49,686 bases of DNA from a virus, in IMG/VR virus record IMGVR_UViG_3300027291_000152, positions 1-49,686 of that record. One strand, written 5' to 3'. The notes beneath the pieces were generated by a model. The model was not told where the DNA came from and did no database searches. It saw only the letters and a program-made list of their open reading frames with translations. Both the position numbers and the translations under genes were made by a program. Below, in pieces: positions 8,330-16,399 of this stretch (position 1 is its first letter; every line of letters starts with the position of its first letter).

Positions 8330-9979
8330 ATGAGCGCTGCCATTTATTACCACCCGGAGGCCTACACCACCAGCGGCCCCAAGCTGATGGGGCGCAATGC
8401 GGCGGGTGAGTCCTTCCTTCGGGGCTTTGCCTCGTACAGCACCTCTTCTTCTTTCTGGGCACAGGTTCAAAAGCCCGAGCACGCTCGTCTCTTTGCGGCT
8501 GCGCTGGCTTCCTTTGGCCGCACAGAGCCTGTGCGCTCTGCCGATAAATCTTCTTTGGGTGCGCTAGCCCAAGCGGGAGTGGTCTATTACCCCGGCCCCG
8601 GCATCGGTGAGCATGCATTTCACCGCGCAGCCTTTGGCCATGGTGCTTGGAGCCTGTGCGGCATCACCCACACCACCTCGTCTGCCGGGGCCATGGATGC
8701 ACTGGCGAGTTTGATCACAGCCCCCGTTCAGCCTTGGGATGCACTCATCTGCACATCTACCGCTGTCAAGGACAACGTCACCCGCCTTTTGCAAGCTCAG
8801 GTGGACTACCTCAAAGATCGACTTGGCATCACCAAGATGGTCTTGCCCCAGTTGCCGGTGATTCCTTTGGGCATCCATACCGCTGACTTTGCTTTTTCTT
8901 CAGACCAAAAGTCCGCCGCGCGTGCCACTTTGGGCGTATCGCCGGACACACTGGTCGTTTTATTCATGGGGCGCTTATCGTTTCATGCCAAAGCCCATCC
9001 TCTGGCCATGTACCAAGCACTCGAAGCGGCTGCACAGGCTTCGGGCAAATCGGTGGTGCTGGTTGAATGCGGCTGGCATGCCAATGATTTCATTGCCAAA
9101 GCCTATGCCGATGCGGCTGCCTTGGCCTGCCCCTCTGTGCGGGTGGTGACGCTCGATGGTCGTGATGCGGCGGCCCGCCAGACCGCCTGGGCCGGTGCCG
9201 ATGTGTTTTGCTCCCTCTCGGACAACATCCAGGAGACCTTTGGCATCGTCCCCATCGAGGCCATGGCCGCTGGCTTGCCAGTGGTGGTCTCGGACTGGGA
9301 CGGCTACAAGGACACGGTGCGCGATGGGGTGGACGGGTTTCGCATTCCCACCCTGATGCCCCAAGCTGGCCTGGGTGGCGACTTGGCCTACCGCCATGCC
9401 CTGGAAGTGGACACCTACGACATGTACTGCGGCCACACCTGCTCGCTGGTGGCTGTGGACGTGCAGGCTGCTGCTGTGGCGTTTGAGAAACTCTTCAACA
9501 GCCCCGAACTGCGCCGCCAGATGGGCGAGGCTGGCAGGGCACGGGCACAGGCGGTCTATGACTGGAAGCCCATCATCGGCCAATACGAAGCCCTGTGGGC
9601 CAGCCTGTCTGAACTGCGCACGGCCCAGGCCAAAGACCTGAAGCCCTTGACGCACCCGTGGCCAGCGCGCATGGACCCCTTCCATGCCTTTGCCAGCTAC
9701 CCCACCCAAAGCCTGACACCCCAGACTGTGCTCGGCCTGGTGGATGCCGATCTGAACACGGCCGTTGGCCGGGCCCTGGCCTACCGCCAACTGGCCATGG
9801 TGGACTTTGCCAAGAACATATTGCCCACCGAAGCGGAGGTGCGCGCTGTGCTGGTTGCTGCCCAGTCGCCTGCTGCAGCCTCGGGTTTGCTGCAAGGCAT
9901 TGCACAAGCTCGTCAGCCCTTTGTGTTTCGCGCCCTGGCCTGGCTGGTCAAGTTGGGTGTGCTCAAGGTGGTGTCATGA
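8330..9979 (+). CDS. GT4-family glycosyltransferase
   Basis: This 549-residue enzyme is longer than most GT-B glycosyltransferases (350-420). The C-terminal nucleotide-sugar domain shows VLFMGRLSFHAK and the retaining GT4 E-x7-E pattern at Glu302 to Glu310 (QETFGIVPIE), followed by AMAAGLPVVVSDWDGYKD. About 110 residues after the core (from about 435) have no match I recognise and may be a partner-binding or accessory module. It should transfer an activated sugar to a growing surface glycan. Its stop overlaps the next start (ATGA at 9976), which indicates translational coupling to the second glycosyltransferase. Confidence 0.88.
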   Translation: MSAAIYYHPEAYTTSGPKLMGRNAAGESFLRGFASYSTSSSFWAQVQKPEHARLFAAALASFGRTEPVRSADKSSLGALAQAGVVYYPGPGIGEHAFHRAAFGHGAWSLCGITHTTSSAGAMDALASLITAPVQPWDALICTSTAVKDNVTRLLQAQVDYLKDRLGITKMVLPQLPVIPLGIHTADFAFSSDQKSAARATLGVSPDTLVVLFMGRLSFHAKAHPLAMYQALEAAAQASGKSVVLVECGWHANDFIAKAYADAAALACPSVRVVTLDGRDAAARQTAWAGADVFCSLSDNIQETFGIVPIEAMAAGLPVVVSDWDGYKDTVRDGVDGFRIPTLMPQAGLGGDLAYRHALEVDTYDMYCGHTCSLVAVDVQAAAVAFEKLFNSPELRRQMGEAGRARAQAVYDWKPIIGQYEALWASLSELRTAQAKDLKPLTHPWPARMDPFHAFASYPTQSLTPQTVLGLVDADLNTAVGRALAYRQLAMVDFAKNILPTEAEVRAVLVAAQSPAAASGLLQGIAQARQPFVFRALAWLVKLGVLKVVS

Positions 9980-11211
9980 ACATCCTGTTCATTCACCAGA
10001 ACTTCCCTGGGCAGTTCAAGTTTCTGGCCCCGGCGCTGGTCAGGCAAGGCCACACCGTGGTGGCCATGACCATGCAAAAGACCGATGCCCAGGACTGGCA
10101 GGGCGTGAAACTCGTGCCCTACAGCGCAAGCAGAGGCACCACCGCCAACATCCACCCCTGGGTGTCGGACTTTGAAACCAAGGCGATCCGGGGGGAGGCT
10201 TGCTTCAAAGCCGCATTGCAGATGAAGCAGCAGGGCTTTAGCCCCGATGTGATCATCGCCCACCACGGCTGGGGTGAGAGCCTGTTCTTGAAGGATGTCT
10301 GGCCCCAGGCCAAGCTGGCCATTTACTGCGAGTTCTTCTACCACCCCACGGGGGCCGATGTGGGGTTTGATCCGGAGTTCCCGGCCAAGGACCCGGGTGA
10401 CGCTTGCCGCCTGCGGCTGAAGAACCTGAACAACCTGCTGCACTTTGAGGTGGCCGATGCCGGAATGTCTCCGACGCACTGGCAGGCCAGCACGTTTCCG
10501 CAGCCGTTCAGGTCAAAGATCACGGTGGTGCATGACGGCATTGACACCCAGGCCGTGGCACCCAACCCCAATATCAGCCTCACCTTCAACGGCCACCTTA
10601 CCCTGACCAAGCACGACAAGGTCATCACCTTCGTCAACCGCAACCTCGAACCCTACCGGGGCTACCACGTGTTCATGAGGGCGCTGCCGGAGATCCTCAG
10701 GCGCAGACCGAATGCCCGGGTGCTGATCGTGGGCGCTGACGATGTGAGCTACGGCGCCCGACCAGAGCATGGCCAGAAGTGGAAGGACATTTTTGCTGCA
10801 GAGGTGCGCTCACAGATCAGTGACGCTGACTGGGCCAGGGTGCACTTCTTGGGCAATGTGGCTTACCAGCACTTCATCCCGCTGCTGCAACTGAGCACCG
10901 TGCATGTCTACCTGACCTACCCCTTTGTGCTCTCCTGGAGTCTGCTCGAAGCCATGAGCGCTGGTTGCGCCATCGTGGCCAGCGACACGCAGCCTCTGCA
11001 CGAGGCGATCAAGGACGGGGAAACCGGCAAACTGGTGAACTTCTTTGACCATGCCCGACTGGCCCACGAAGTGTGCGATTTGTTGGACCAACCGCAAGAG
11101 CGCCAAAGGCTGGGGGCCAACGCCCGCACCTTCGCGCAGCAGAACTACGACCTGCAGACCGTTTGCCTGCCCCGGCAGTTGGCGTGGGTCAATGATTTGA
11201 TCGGATCATGA
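9976..11211 (+). CDS. GT4-like glycosyltransferase
   Basis: The 411-residue product begins MNILFIHQNFPGQF, a typical GT-B first strand, and carries an FVNRNLEPYRG loop and the C-terminal segment HVYLTYPFVLSWSLLEAMSAG (about 309-329). The second Glu of the E-x7-E pair is present (Glu325), but the position eight residues before it is Phe317 rather than Glu. This variant seems to be a feature of its subfamily. An open frame extends upstream to 9658, but the ATG at 9976, overlapping the previous stop, is the natural start. It probably acts in sequence with the preceding glycosyltransferase on the same glycan. Confidence 0.88.
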   Translation: MNILFIHQNFPGQFKFLAPALVRQGHTVVAMTMQKTDAQDWQGVKLVPYSASRGTTANIHPWVSDFETKAIRGEACFKAALQMKQQGFSPDVIIAHHGWGESLFLKDVWPQAKLAIYCEFFYHPTGADVGFDPEFPAKDPGDACRLRLKNLNNLLHFEVADAGMSPTHWQASTFPQPFRSKITVVHDGIDTQAVAPNPNISLTFNGHLTLTKHDKVITFVNRNLEPYRGYHVFMRALPEILRRRPNARVLIVGADDVSYGARPEHGQKWKDIFAAEVRSQISDADWARVHFLGNVAYQHFIPLLQLSTVHVYLTYPFVLSWSLLEAMSAGCAIVASDTQPLHEAIKDGETGKLVNFFDHARLAHEVCDLLDQPQERQRLGANARTFAQQNYDLQTVCLPRQLAWVNDLIGS

Positions 11212-11315
11212 AGACAATCAAGAATCTGTTTCCCATCATGCTCTTGGTCGCCACACAAATGTGCTCCATCTTCGTGCTGGTCTACCTCTACCTCAACACC
11301 TTCAACCTGATTTGA
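11208..11315 (+). CDS. Small single-span membrane protein, 35 residues
   Basis: ATG at 11208 overlaps the stop of the upstream glycosyltransferase (ATGA). The 35-residue peptide has a short basic start (MKTIKN) and then an almost unbroken hydrophobic stretch (residues 7-33), so it is probably one transmembrane helix. The coupled start argues that it is translated. It could anchor or assist the glycosyltransferases. I recognise no family. Confidence 0.5.
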   Translation: MKTIKNLFPIMLLVATQMCSIFVLVYLYLNTFNLI

Positions 11316-11321
11316 GGTCAC

Positions 11322-11498
11322 ATGACCCCTGAACTTGAAGCCGACTTCTGGCGAGAACTGGCCGAAATCGAAGCCGAATCCATCGGCTGGCAGCCCTTGG
11401 AGCCGGGCGCCTACCTGCATGTGAGCGATGAAGAAGCAACCGAGGTGCTGGTGGTGGGCGTACCGCAGGCGGGGGCGGCGGTGTTGCTGGTATGCTGA
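11322..11498 (+). CDS. Hypothetical protein, 58 residues
   Basis: This short frame starts at ATG 11322, 6 bases after the preceding small gene. The product is acidic at the N-terminus (MTPELEADFWRELAEIEAES) and hydrophobic at the C-terminus (GAAVLLVC). It follows the spacing of the upstream run, which supports expression. No function is assignable. Confidence 0.4.
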   Translation: MTPELEADFWRELAEIEAESIGWQPLEPGAYLHVSDEEATEVLVVGVPQAGAAVLLVC

Positions 11499-11502
11499 CA
11501 CG

Positions 11503-11874
11503 ATGCCCACCGATCAATCCACTCCCTTTGGTTGGCACCCCAACGGCACTCCGACCTGCCGTATCCCGCATCTGCGCAAAAGGCAAGGCCGCTGCTACGA
11601 ACTGGCACTGCGTGGCTGTTTGCAAGCGCCGGAGTGGGAACTGGTACACGGCGAATGTCATGGCTACAACGGGACTCACATCGGCCACGCCTGGCTGGAG
11701 TTCGACGGCGAAGCTTACTGCCCTGTGCTCGACGAATGCCTGCCGATTCCGGTGTTTGTGTCCAGGCTTGGGGCTTCGGTGCACGCCCGCTACACGGCGG
11801 ACGAAGTCTTGTTTATGAAGCTGCGCCATCGGCATATGGGGCCGTGGGATCAGGCAATGCAAAACGGGGATTGA
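11503..11874 (+). CDS. Hypothetical protein with RCYELA / HIGHAWLE motifs
   Basis: The ATG at 11503 gives 123 residues. Features are a Cys-containing RCYELALRG segment, a WELVHGE strand, GTHIGHAWLEFDGEAYCPVLDE and a His-rich C-terminus. The conserved Cys...His...Asp order (RCYE, GHAW, VLDE) recalls a papain- or transglutaminase-like layout, but this is speculative. An in-frame extension to 11428 has no better start. The gene ends 3 bases into the promoter of the S24 repressor and may be host or prophage; I place it at the boundary. Confidence 0.5.
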   Translation: MPTDQSTPFGWHPNGTPTCRIPHLRKRQGRCYELALRGCLQAPEWELVHGECHGYNGTHIGHAWLEFDGEAYCPVLDECLPIPVFVSRLGASVHARYTADEVLFMKLRHRHMGPWDQAMQNGD

Positions 11875-11900
11875 CGCAAGAACATTCGTTCTTCTACAAT
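11871..11900 (+). promoter_or_regulatory. Promoter of the S24 repressor gene
   Basis: TTGACG (11871-11876), an 18-base spacer and TACAAT (11895-11900) form a strong sigma-70 type promoter. One operator fills the spacer and a second covers the predicted start point, so the downstream repressor should shut off its own transcription. Confidence 0.75.
11880..11891. promoter_or_regulatory. Repressor operator O1
   Basis: GAAC-ATTC-GTTC sits between the -35 and -10 boxes. The symmetry extends outward to AAGAAC/GTTCTT (11878-11893). The half-site spacing equals that of the Gram-positive LexA box (CGAAC-N4-GTTCG) and differs from the CTGT-N8-ACAG box usual for beta-proteobacterial LexA. Confidence 0.7.
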
Positions 11901-11906
11901 TGCTCA

Positions 11907-11918
11907 GAACAAATGTTC
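11907..11918. promoter_or_regulatory. Repressor operator O2
   Basis: GAAC-AAAT-GTTC repeats the O1 half-sites 27 bases downstream, between the -10 box and the start codon. Two equally spaced sites suggest cooperative or stepwise binding. Confidence 0.7.
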
Positions 11919-11929
11919 CCGAGCAAGAA

Positions 11930-12514
11930 ATGAACGAACGAGACCCCGAATACCTGGCTGCCCTGCAGCGCCACTACGCCAACGCGCACGCCTTCCCGTC
12001 CTACGACAAGCTCCTGCCTGTCCTGGGTGTAGCCGCACGCTCGGCCGTCAAAACCATCCTCGAGCGCCTAGCCAAGCAGGGCTTTGTCGAGCGCAACAGC
12101 GATGGGGTCTGGATACCAAGCAAGCGTTTCTTCGAGCGCCCCCTGGCCGAATGCGCGGTGCGAGCAGGCTTGCCGACGGAAGTGGCCGATGTGGGCACCC
12201 AGCCCTTCTATCTGGACGAATACCTCATCGAATCCCCGGCCGACACGCTGGTGATCCCGGTGCGTGGCAACTCGATGACGGACGCGCACATCGATGATGG
12301 CGACCTGGCCATTGTGGATACCCGGCGCAGTGCCTCGGTGGGCGACTTCGTGGTGGCGCGTGTCGATGGTCAATTCACCCTCAAGGAACTGGTGATCGAG
12401 CAAGGCCGACGAGCACTCAAGGCCCACAACCCTGCCTATCCCTTGATCCTGTCTCAAGGTGAACTGGACATCGTGGGCGTGGTGGTCGGATTGACCCGCA
12501 AACTCGTGCGCTGA
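11930..12514 (+). CDS. LexA-like S24 repressor, self-cleaving
   Basis: The 194-residue protein has an N-terminal winged helix (about 5-65; PSYDKLLPVLGV, ILERLAKQGFVER) like LexA, and a C-terminal S24 peptidase fold. The catalytic serine is Ser115 (RGNSM) and the general-base lysine is Lys152 (TLKEL). The likely self-cleavage bond is Ala79-Gly80 (VRAGLP), the LexA-type Ala-Gly site. RecA-stimulated cleavage would release repression after DNA damage. It lacks the XRE helix-turn-helix of lambda CI, so this phage seems to use a LexA-type switch. The ATG at 11930 follows two operators and gives a natural N-terminus; TTG at 11900 would lie in the -10 box. It probably represses the downstream phage genes as well as itself. 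Confidence 0.88.
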   Translation: MNERDPEYLAALQRHYANAHAFPSYDKLLPVLGVAARSAVKTILERLAKQGFVERNSDGVWIPSKRFFERPLAECAVRAGLPTEVADVGTQPFYLDEYLIESPADTLVIPVRGNSMTDAHIDDGDLAIVDTRRSASVGDFVVARVDGQFTLKELVIEQGRRALKAHNPAYPLILSQGELDIVGVVVGLTRKLVR

Positions 12515-12555
12515 GGTCACCTTCATCGCAAAACCAATAACAAGAAGGAGACTTG

Positions 12556-13959
12556 ATGAAACTGGCCAACGTCGATGGGATAGTGAACCACGAGTCAGAT
12601 CCGACCGCCCTCGCCGAAGAGGCGGCTGCTACGACTGGCGTCAAGCACCGCAAGCCTCGGGCCACAGATGGCGGGCCGGAGATCCTGCCGGATATGGGGC
12701 ACTACGTGACCCTGGTGCGCAAGATCCGGCACCGGCCGCTGGTGGCGCAGTGGTTGCAGCACCTGCACCCTGAGGAGCAACCCGGCATCGAGTGGGAGCA
12801 CAAGATCTGCACCAGCTACAAGCAGAGCCTGTTCACCGTGGTCGCGGGCCTGTCCGGTGCCATTCGTCAGCGGCTGGAGGAAGCCGCAGAGCGCCTGCTG
12901 CTGCTGTCGGATGACTTCGGGTGTGAGGCCGTCAAATCGCTGCTGAGTGAAGACGACGAGACCGAGCAACAGGCGGTGGCGGCTGCCGGCGACAAGTACG
13001 GCCGGGCGCTCTACCTGTACCTGTGTCGCCTGGCGGATGACAAGGACCGCCGGTTCGAACAGGCCGAGACTGCCCGCCAGCAGAACAAACAGTGGAAGTC
13101 CGAAGCCTATGCCAGTCACTTCCGGGGGCCAAAGGCGGTGGACATCGCCCTGAACGACACGCTGAAGGACAAACTCAAGACGGCGATTGCCGCCATCTAC
13201 CCGCAGGCACCGCTGCAGGATGTGGTCATCGAGCACTTCCAGCGCCGCGACCTGACCCAGGCCGAGGATCGTGGCGGTGAGGACGAGTCGGCACCGGTCT
13301 GGCTGCACACCATCGTGGTCGGCTTCAACGGCAAGGAAACCCACTGGGACAAGATCGTCGACGGTGAGGTGACCACGCGGCACGATCAGGCACTGCAGCG
13401 CATCACCTTCACCTACGAGCCGAGCACTGGGGCGTTGTCGGTATTCACCGAGGACAAGAGCCATCGCCAGGAACTGGCCAAGGCGCTGCGTGACGTGGTG
13501 CTGGCCAGCGACACCGAGATTGCCAAGATGCCGCTTCGGATGTTCGACCTGTCCGCCTTCGGCTCCGCCCAGGTGTTCGATCTCCTCAAAACCGAGCCGG
13601 GCGATGGCATCGAGCGCATCAGCATCAGCCTCATCAAGGTGGCCAGGCCGTTTGAGCAGGAAGACGAGAACGGCACCCATCACTTGAGCAGCGACCTGAC
13701 CGTGCGCCGGGACCGGCGTGACCGGCGCAATGTCTACACCGTGGCCTACGAGGACTATGGCCTGGAGGATCTCACTCAGTGGGCGCTGTGCCAAGTGAAA
13801 CTCGTGCTGCGCATGGCCAAAAGCAAAGATCGCCGTGCCCACAACATCGACGTGCAGATCACTGCCCCCAACGGCCTGAATGACAACGCCAAGACCGAGG
13901 ACGAGCGCCAGCTCGTGATGCGTCTCCTCAAGCGCTGGAACATCGTCACCGAGTTTTAA
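12556..13959 (+). CDS. Unrecognised 467-residue protein (first gene of a two-gene unit)
   Basis: I do not recognise a family. The ATG at 12556 has a strong AAGGAG five bases upstream. The product is acidic with mixed alpha/beta character. A helical N-terminal half (about 90-210) has LEEAAERLLLLSDDFG. A middle part (250-400) has strands such as WLHTIVVGFNGKETHW and RITFTYEPSTGALSVFTED that recall a substrate- or protein-binding domain. The C-terminus reads LMRLLKRWNI-like (residues 455-465). It follows the repressor by 41 bases and precedes the next unknown gene by 11 bases, so the two are probably one transcript. Position between repressor and replication genes suggests an early or lysogenic role such as host takeover or superinfection immunity. 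That is inference. Confidence 0.75.
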   Translation: MKLANVDGIVNHESDPTALAEEAAATTGVKHRKPRATDGGPEILPDMGHYVTLVRKIRHRPLVAQWLQHLHPEEQPGIEWEHKICTSYKQSLFTVVAGLSGAIRQRLEEAAERLLLLSDDFGCEAVKSLLSEDDETEQQAVAAAGDKYGRALYLYLCRLADDKDRRFEQAETARQQNKQWKSEAYASHFRGPKAVDIALNDTLKDKLKTAIAAIYPQAPLQDVVIEHFQRRDLTQAEDRGGEDESAPVWLHTIVVGFNGKETHWDKIVDGEVTTRHDQALQRITFTYEPSTGALSVFTEDKSHRQELAKALRDVVLASDTEIAKMPLRMFDLSAFGSAQVFDLLKTEPGDGIERISISLIKVARPFEQEDENGTHHLSSDLTVRRDRRDRRNVYTVAYEDYGLEDLTQWALCQVKLVLRMAKSKDRRAHNIDVQITAPNGLNDNAKTEDERQLVMRLLKRWNIVTEF

Positions 13960-13970
13960 GGGGGCGGTCG

Positions 13971-14897
13971 ATGCTCGTCAAGACGCTGCAACGCCTTGAG
14001 CAACTGCCCGGCGTGGACCGCACCCTGATCGGTAGCACCTTGGCGGAGCTGCGGCAGACGCTGTTCGACCAGGGATGGATCGTCCCCATCGGCTACCTCA
14101 GCCATGTCGATGTCGAGGTGTGGGACGAGGTCCGGGAGGAGGTCGAAGTCGAGATCGATGAGGCCGCCAGCCTCTATCGCTATCCCCACCCGCACCAGCG
14201 GCGTGTCATCTTCAGTCGTCCGCTCACCGACATCACCCGCTACCGTTTTCAGTTGGACGCGTTTTTCGACCGCGTAGCGCAAATGCTGGGTATCGAACCT
14301 CGGTTTGCCGGGCGCCGCCGTTGCCTGATCGGCCATCACCTCTGGTATCTGGGCGACCTCCGGATCGGCAGCAGTCACGCGTTTGCACCGGTGTTCTTCG
14401 GGCGACGGCTCAAGGCGCTGCCGGCCGAGCAAATCACGACAGCCCTGTCCGACTTGGCCTTCGGCACGGGTGGGGTGGTGCTGGCGCTGACCGATCCGAA
14501 GCTGGCTTTGCCCAACGGTCACCAGGTGCGCGCCGTCAAGGATCTGCTGGTCGTGGAGGACGGCGTGGAGCAGTTTGATCTGCCGGTACTGGAGCGGATT
14601 CTGGTCGGGCTGCCCGCAGATCCGGCCGACGAGCCGGAGGAGTGGTTCGATGCCAAGACGGGTCGACTGCAGCTCAAGCATCTGGAGGCGCCGGTGATGT
14701 TCGAGGGCATCCAGGCCAAGATCATCGAGCTCTTCTGGAAGGCGCAGGATGGCGCTCCGCTGTCGTGGACTGCCGAGGTCAAAGGTCGGTCCGGTTCCGT
14801 GGCCCCGACGCTCGACAAGGCGATGGGTGGCAAGGAGCGGCGCGAGCTGTTCATCGAGATCGTCACGCGAGGGAAATATCGGCTGCGGCGGTCATAG
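13971..14897 (+). CDS. Unrecognised 308-residue protein with winged-helix-like C-terminus
   Basis: No family is recognised. The N-terminal part (1-110) includes an acidic run DEVREEVEVEIDEAASLYRY and a strand-rich region. The middle has GRRRCLIGHHLWYLGDL and GTGGVVLALTDPKLALPNG. The C-terminus (about 240-308; IQAKIIELFWKAQDGAPLSW ... GKYRL) resembles a winged-helix DNA-binding domain, as in ELLWxN...GxGYRL response-regulator tails. It lies 11 bases after the 467-residue partner, and the pair ends before a gap with repeats and a hairpin. A regulator or the DNA-facing half of a two-protein system is plausible. Confidence 0.72.
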   Translation: MLVKTLQRLEQLPGVDRTLIGSTLAELRQTLFDQGWIVPIGYLSHVDVEVWDEVREEVEVEIDEAASLYRYPHPHQRRVIFSRPLTDITRYRFQLDAFFDRVAQMLGIEPRFAGRRRCLIGHHLWYLGDLRIGSSHAFAPVFFGRRLKALPAEQITTALSDLAFGTGGVVLALTDPKLALPNGHQVRAVKDLLVVEDGVEQFDLPVLERILVGLPADPADEPEEWFDAKTGRLQLKHLEAPVMFEGIQAKIIELFWKAQDGAPLSWTAEVKGRSGSVAPTLDKAMGGKERRELFIEIVTRGKYRLRRS

Positions 14898-14912
14898 GCC
14901 AATCGGCATCTT

Positions 14913-14953
14913 TGCCAAATCATCTGCCAAACCATGGGCTAAACGTCTGCCAA
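14913..14953. repeat. Three TGCCAA repeats in the leader of the replication operon
   Basis: TGCCAA occurs at 14913-14918, 14925-14930 and 14948-14953, all in the same orientation and spaced 12 and 23 bases apart, in the 102-base gap before the replication operon. They may be binding sites for a regulator of early transcription. Copy number is low, so chance is not excluded. Confidence 0.3.
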
Positions 14954-14972
14954 GCCGTGCGAAGAATAGGTG

Positions 14973-14993
14973 ACTCCTTAACCACCAAGGAGT
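14973..14993 (+). promoter_or_regulatory. Hairpin sequestering the Shine-Dalgarno of the replication operon
   Basis: ACTCCTT (14973-14979) pairs perfectly with AAGGAGT (14987-14993) across a 7-base AACCACC loop. The right arm is the ribosome binding site of the gene starting at 15000 (spacer 6). In RNA, the stem would hide the Shine-Dalgarno, so translation of the operon's first gene may be switched by folding or by a bound factor. Confidence 0.5.
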
Positions 14994-14999
14994 TGCGAA

Positions 15000-15533
15000 A
15001 TGCAAACCCATTCTTCGGCCCTCGCAGCCACCCAGCAACCAACTGCCCCCGTCCTCGACATCGGCAGTCTTCCCCTCCAACTCGAAGACCTCACCCGCGA
15101 GCGCATCAAGGCGCTGCCCAAGCCGGCACTGCAGGAGCTCTCCGTCCTGCTCGCCGAAATGGACCGTGGCATTGGCCACGCCCGTGAGCTGCTGACTGCT
15201 GCGCTCGATGACCTCTACGGCGACGCCGCCCGTGAGCAACTTTACGAGGCTGGCCGCGACACCGGCACCACGCACCTGACCGACGGCGATCTCGCCATCA
15301 CGGTAGAGATCAAGAAATCGGTGTCCTGGGATCAGGACGAACTGGCCGCCATCGCGCAGCGCATTGCCAGCAATGGCGACGACCCAGCGGAATACATCGA
15401 CGTGAAGTATTCGGTCTCCGAGCGCAAGTTCGCCGCCTGGCCCGAAACTCTGCGCCGCCCCTTCGAGGCCGCCCGCACCCTCAAACCCGCCAAGCCGGCC
15501 TTCCGCCTGGCAATCGTTGGGGAGGGCAAGTGA
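15000..15533 (+). CDS. Phage early protein, unknown function, 177 residues
   Basis: This is the first gene of the replication operon, with AAGGAGT six bases before ATG. The protein has a predicted helical core (LTRERIKALPKPALQELSVL; EMDRGIGHARELLTAALDDL) followed by a beta-strand segment DLAITVEIKKSVSWDQDELA and a helix with IAQRIASN. Similar small proteins often precede a RecA-like ATPase and an ssDNA-binding protein in phage replication modules, so a recombination-accessory role is likely. No catalytic motif is visible. It overlaps the ATPase gene by one base (TGATG). Confidence 0.7.
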   Translation: MQTHSSALAATQQPTAPVLDIGSLPLQLEDLTRERIKALPKPALQELSVLLAEMDRGIGHARELLTAALDDLYGDAAREQLYEAGRDTGTTHLTDGDLAITVEIKKSVSWDQDELAAIAQRIASNGDDPAEYIDVKYSVSERKFAAWPETLRRPFEAARTLKPAKPAFRLAIVGEGK

Positions 15534-16393
15534 TGGCACTCCCGATCATCAGCGCTGACCAGCGCTTGTCAGAAAAACGCTGCGCCAAGGTCGCCCTCGT
15601 CGGAATTCCTGGGGCTGGGAAAACCTCACAGATCCGCACCCTCGATGCCGAGCGCACCTTGCTGGTGGACACCGAGGCCGGCGATCTCTCGATCCTCGAC
15701 TGGGCTGGCGACACCCTGCGCCCGCGCACCTGGCCGGAGTTCAAGGACCTGGTGGTGTTCCTTGCCGGGCCAAGCCCGAGCGCCTCGCCCGAGCAGGCCT
15801 TCTCGCAAGCCCACTTCGACCACGTTTGCCAGAAGTACGGCGATCCGGTGCAGCTGGCCAAGTACGACACCTACTTCGTCGATTCCTTGACCGTGCTCTC
15901 GCGGATGTGTCTGGCTTGGTGCAAGACCCAGCCGGCGGCCTTCTCCGAGAAGACCGGCAAGCCTGACACCCGGGGCGCTTACGGCTTGCTCGGCACCGAA
16001 ATGATCGGTGCGCTCACCCACCTGCAGCACGTGCGTGACAAGCATGTCATCTACGTCTGCATCCTCGAAGAGAAGCTGGACGACTTCAACCGGCGCATCT
16101 ACCAGCTGCAACTTGAAGGCGCCAAGACCTCTGCCGAGTTGCCGGGCGTGCTCGATGAAGTCATCACGCTGGCCATCCTCAAGGCCGACGACGGCACGCC
16201 GTACCGCGCTTTTGTGACCGGCGCAGACAACGCCTGGGGCTTCCCGAGCAAGGACCGCAGCGGCCGGCTCGACCCCATCGAAGAACCCCACCTCGGAAAG
16301 CTCATCGCCAAGTGCCTCGGCCGCACTGCCGCAGCTGCGCACGCCACTGCTTTCCCGAACGCCACCCCCGAATCCAACGCATCCCAGGAGTAA
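15533..16393 (+). CDS. RecA-like P-loop ATPase (AAA_24 type) of the phage recombination module
   Basis: The product of 286 residues has a Walker A motif GIPGAGKT near residues 25-32, then LLVDTEAGDLSILDW and a Walker-B-like strand YDTYFVDSLTVLSR. This is the layout of phage AAA_24/Sak4-like nucleotide-binding proteins, which act as single-strand annealing or strand-exchange factors. The ATG at 15533 overlaps the previous stop and has GGAGGG upstream; a GTG at 15530 is less likely. It is followed after 6 bases by a candidate ssDNA-binding protein, the usual partner of Sak4 proteins. Confidence 0.82.
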   Translation: MALPIISADQRLSEKRCAKVALVGIPGAGKTSQIRTLDAERTLLVDTEAGDLSILDWAGDTLRPRTWPEFKDLVVFLAGPSPSASPEQAFSQAHFDHVCQKYGDPVQLAKYDTYFVDSLTVLSRMCLAWCKTQPAAFSEKTGKPDTRGAYGLLGTEMIGALTHLQHVRDKHVIYVCILEEKLDDFNRRIYQLQLEGAKTSAELPGVLDEVITLAILKADDGTPYRAFVTGADNAWGFPSKDRSGRLDPIEEPHLGKLIAKCLGRTAAAAHATAFPNATPESNASQE

Positions 16394-16399
16394 GCCGCC

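Noticed and set aside
9979-9991. GAAC-N5-GTTC as a third repressor operator
   Set aside because: The spacer is five bases instead of four, and it lies inside the coding start of a glycosyltransferase in the host-like part.
12595-13842. 415-residue open frame antisense to the 467-residue gene
   Set aside because: High-GC shadow; the plus-strand gene has a strong ribosome site and codon pattern.
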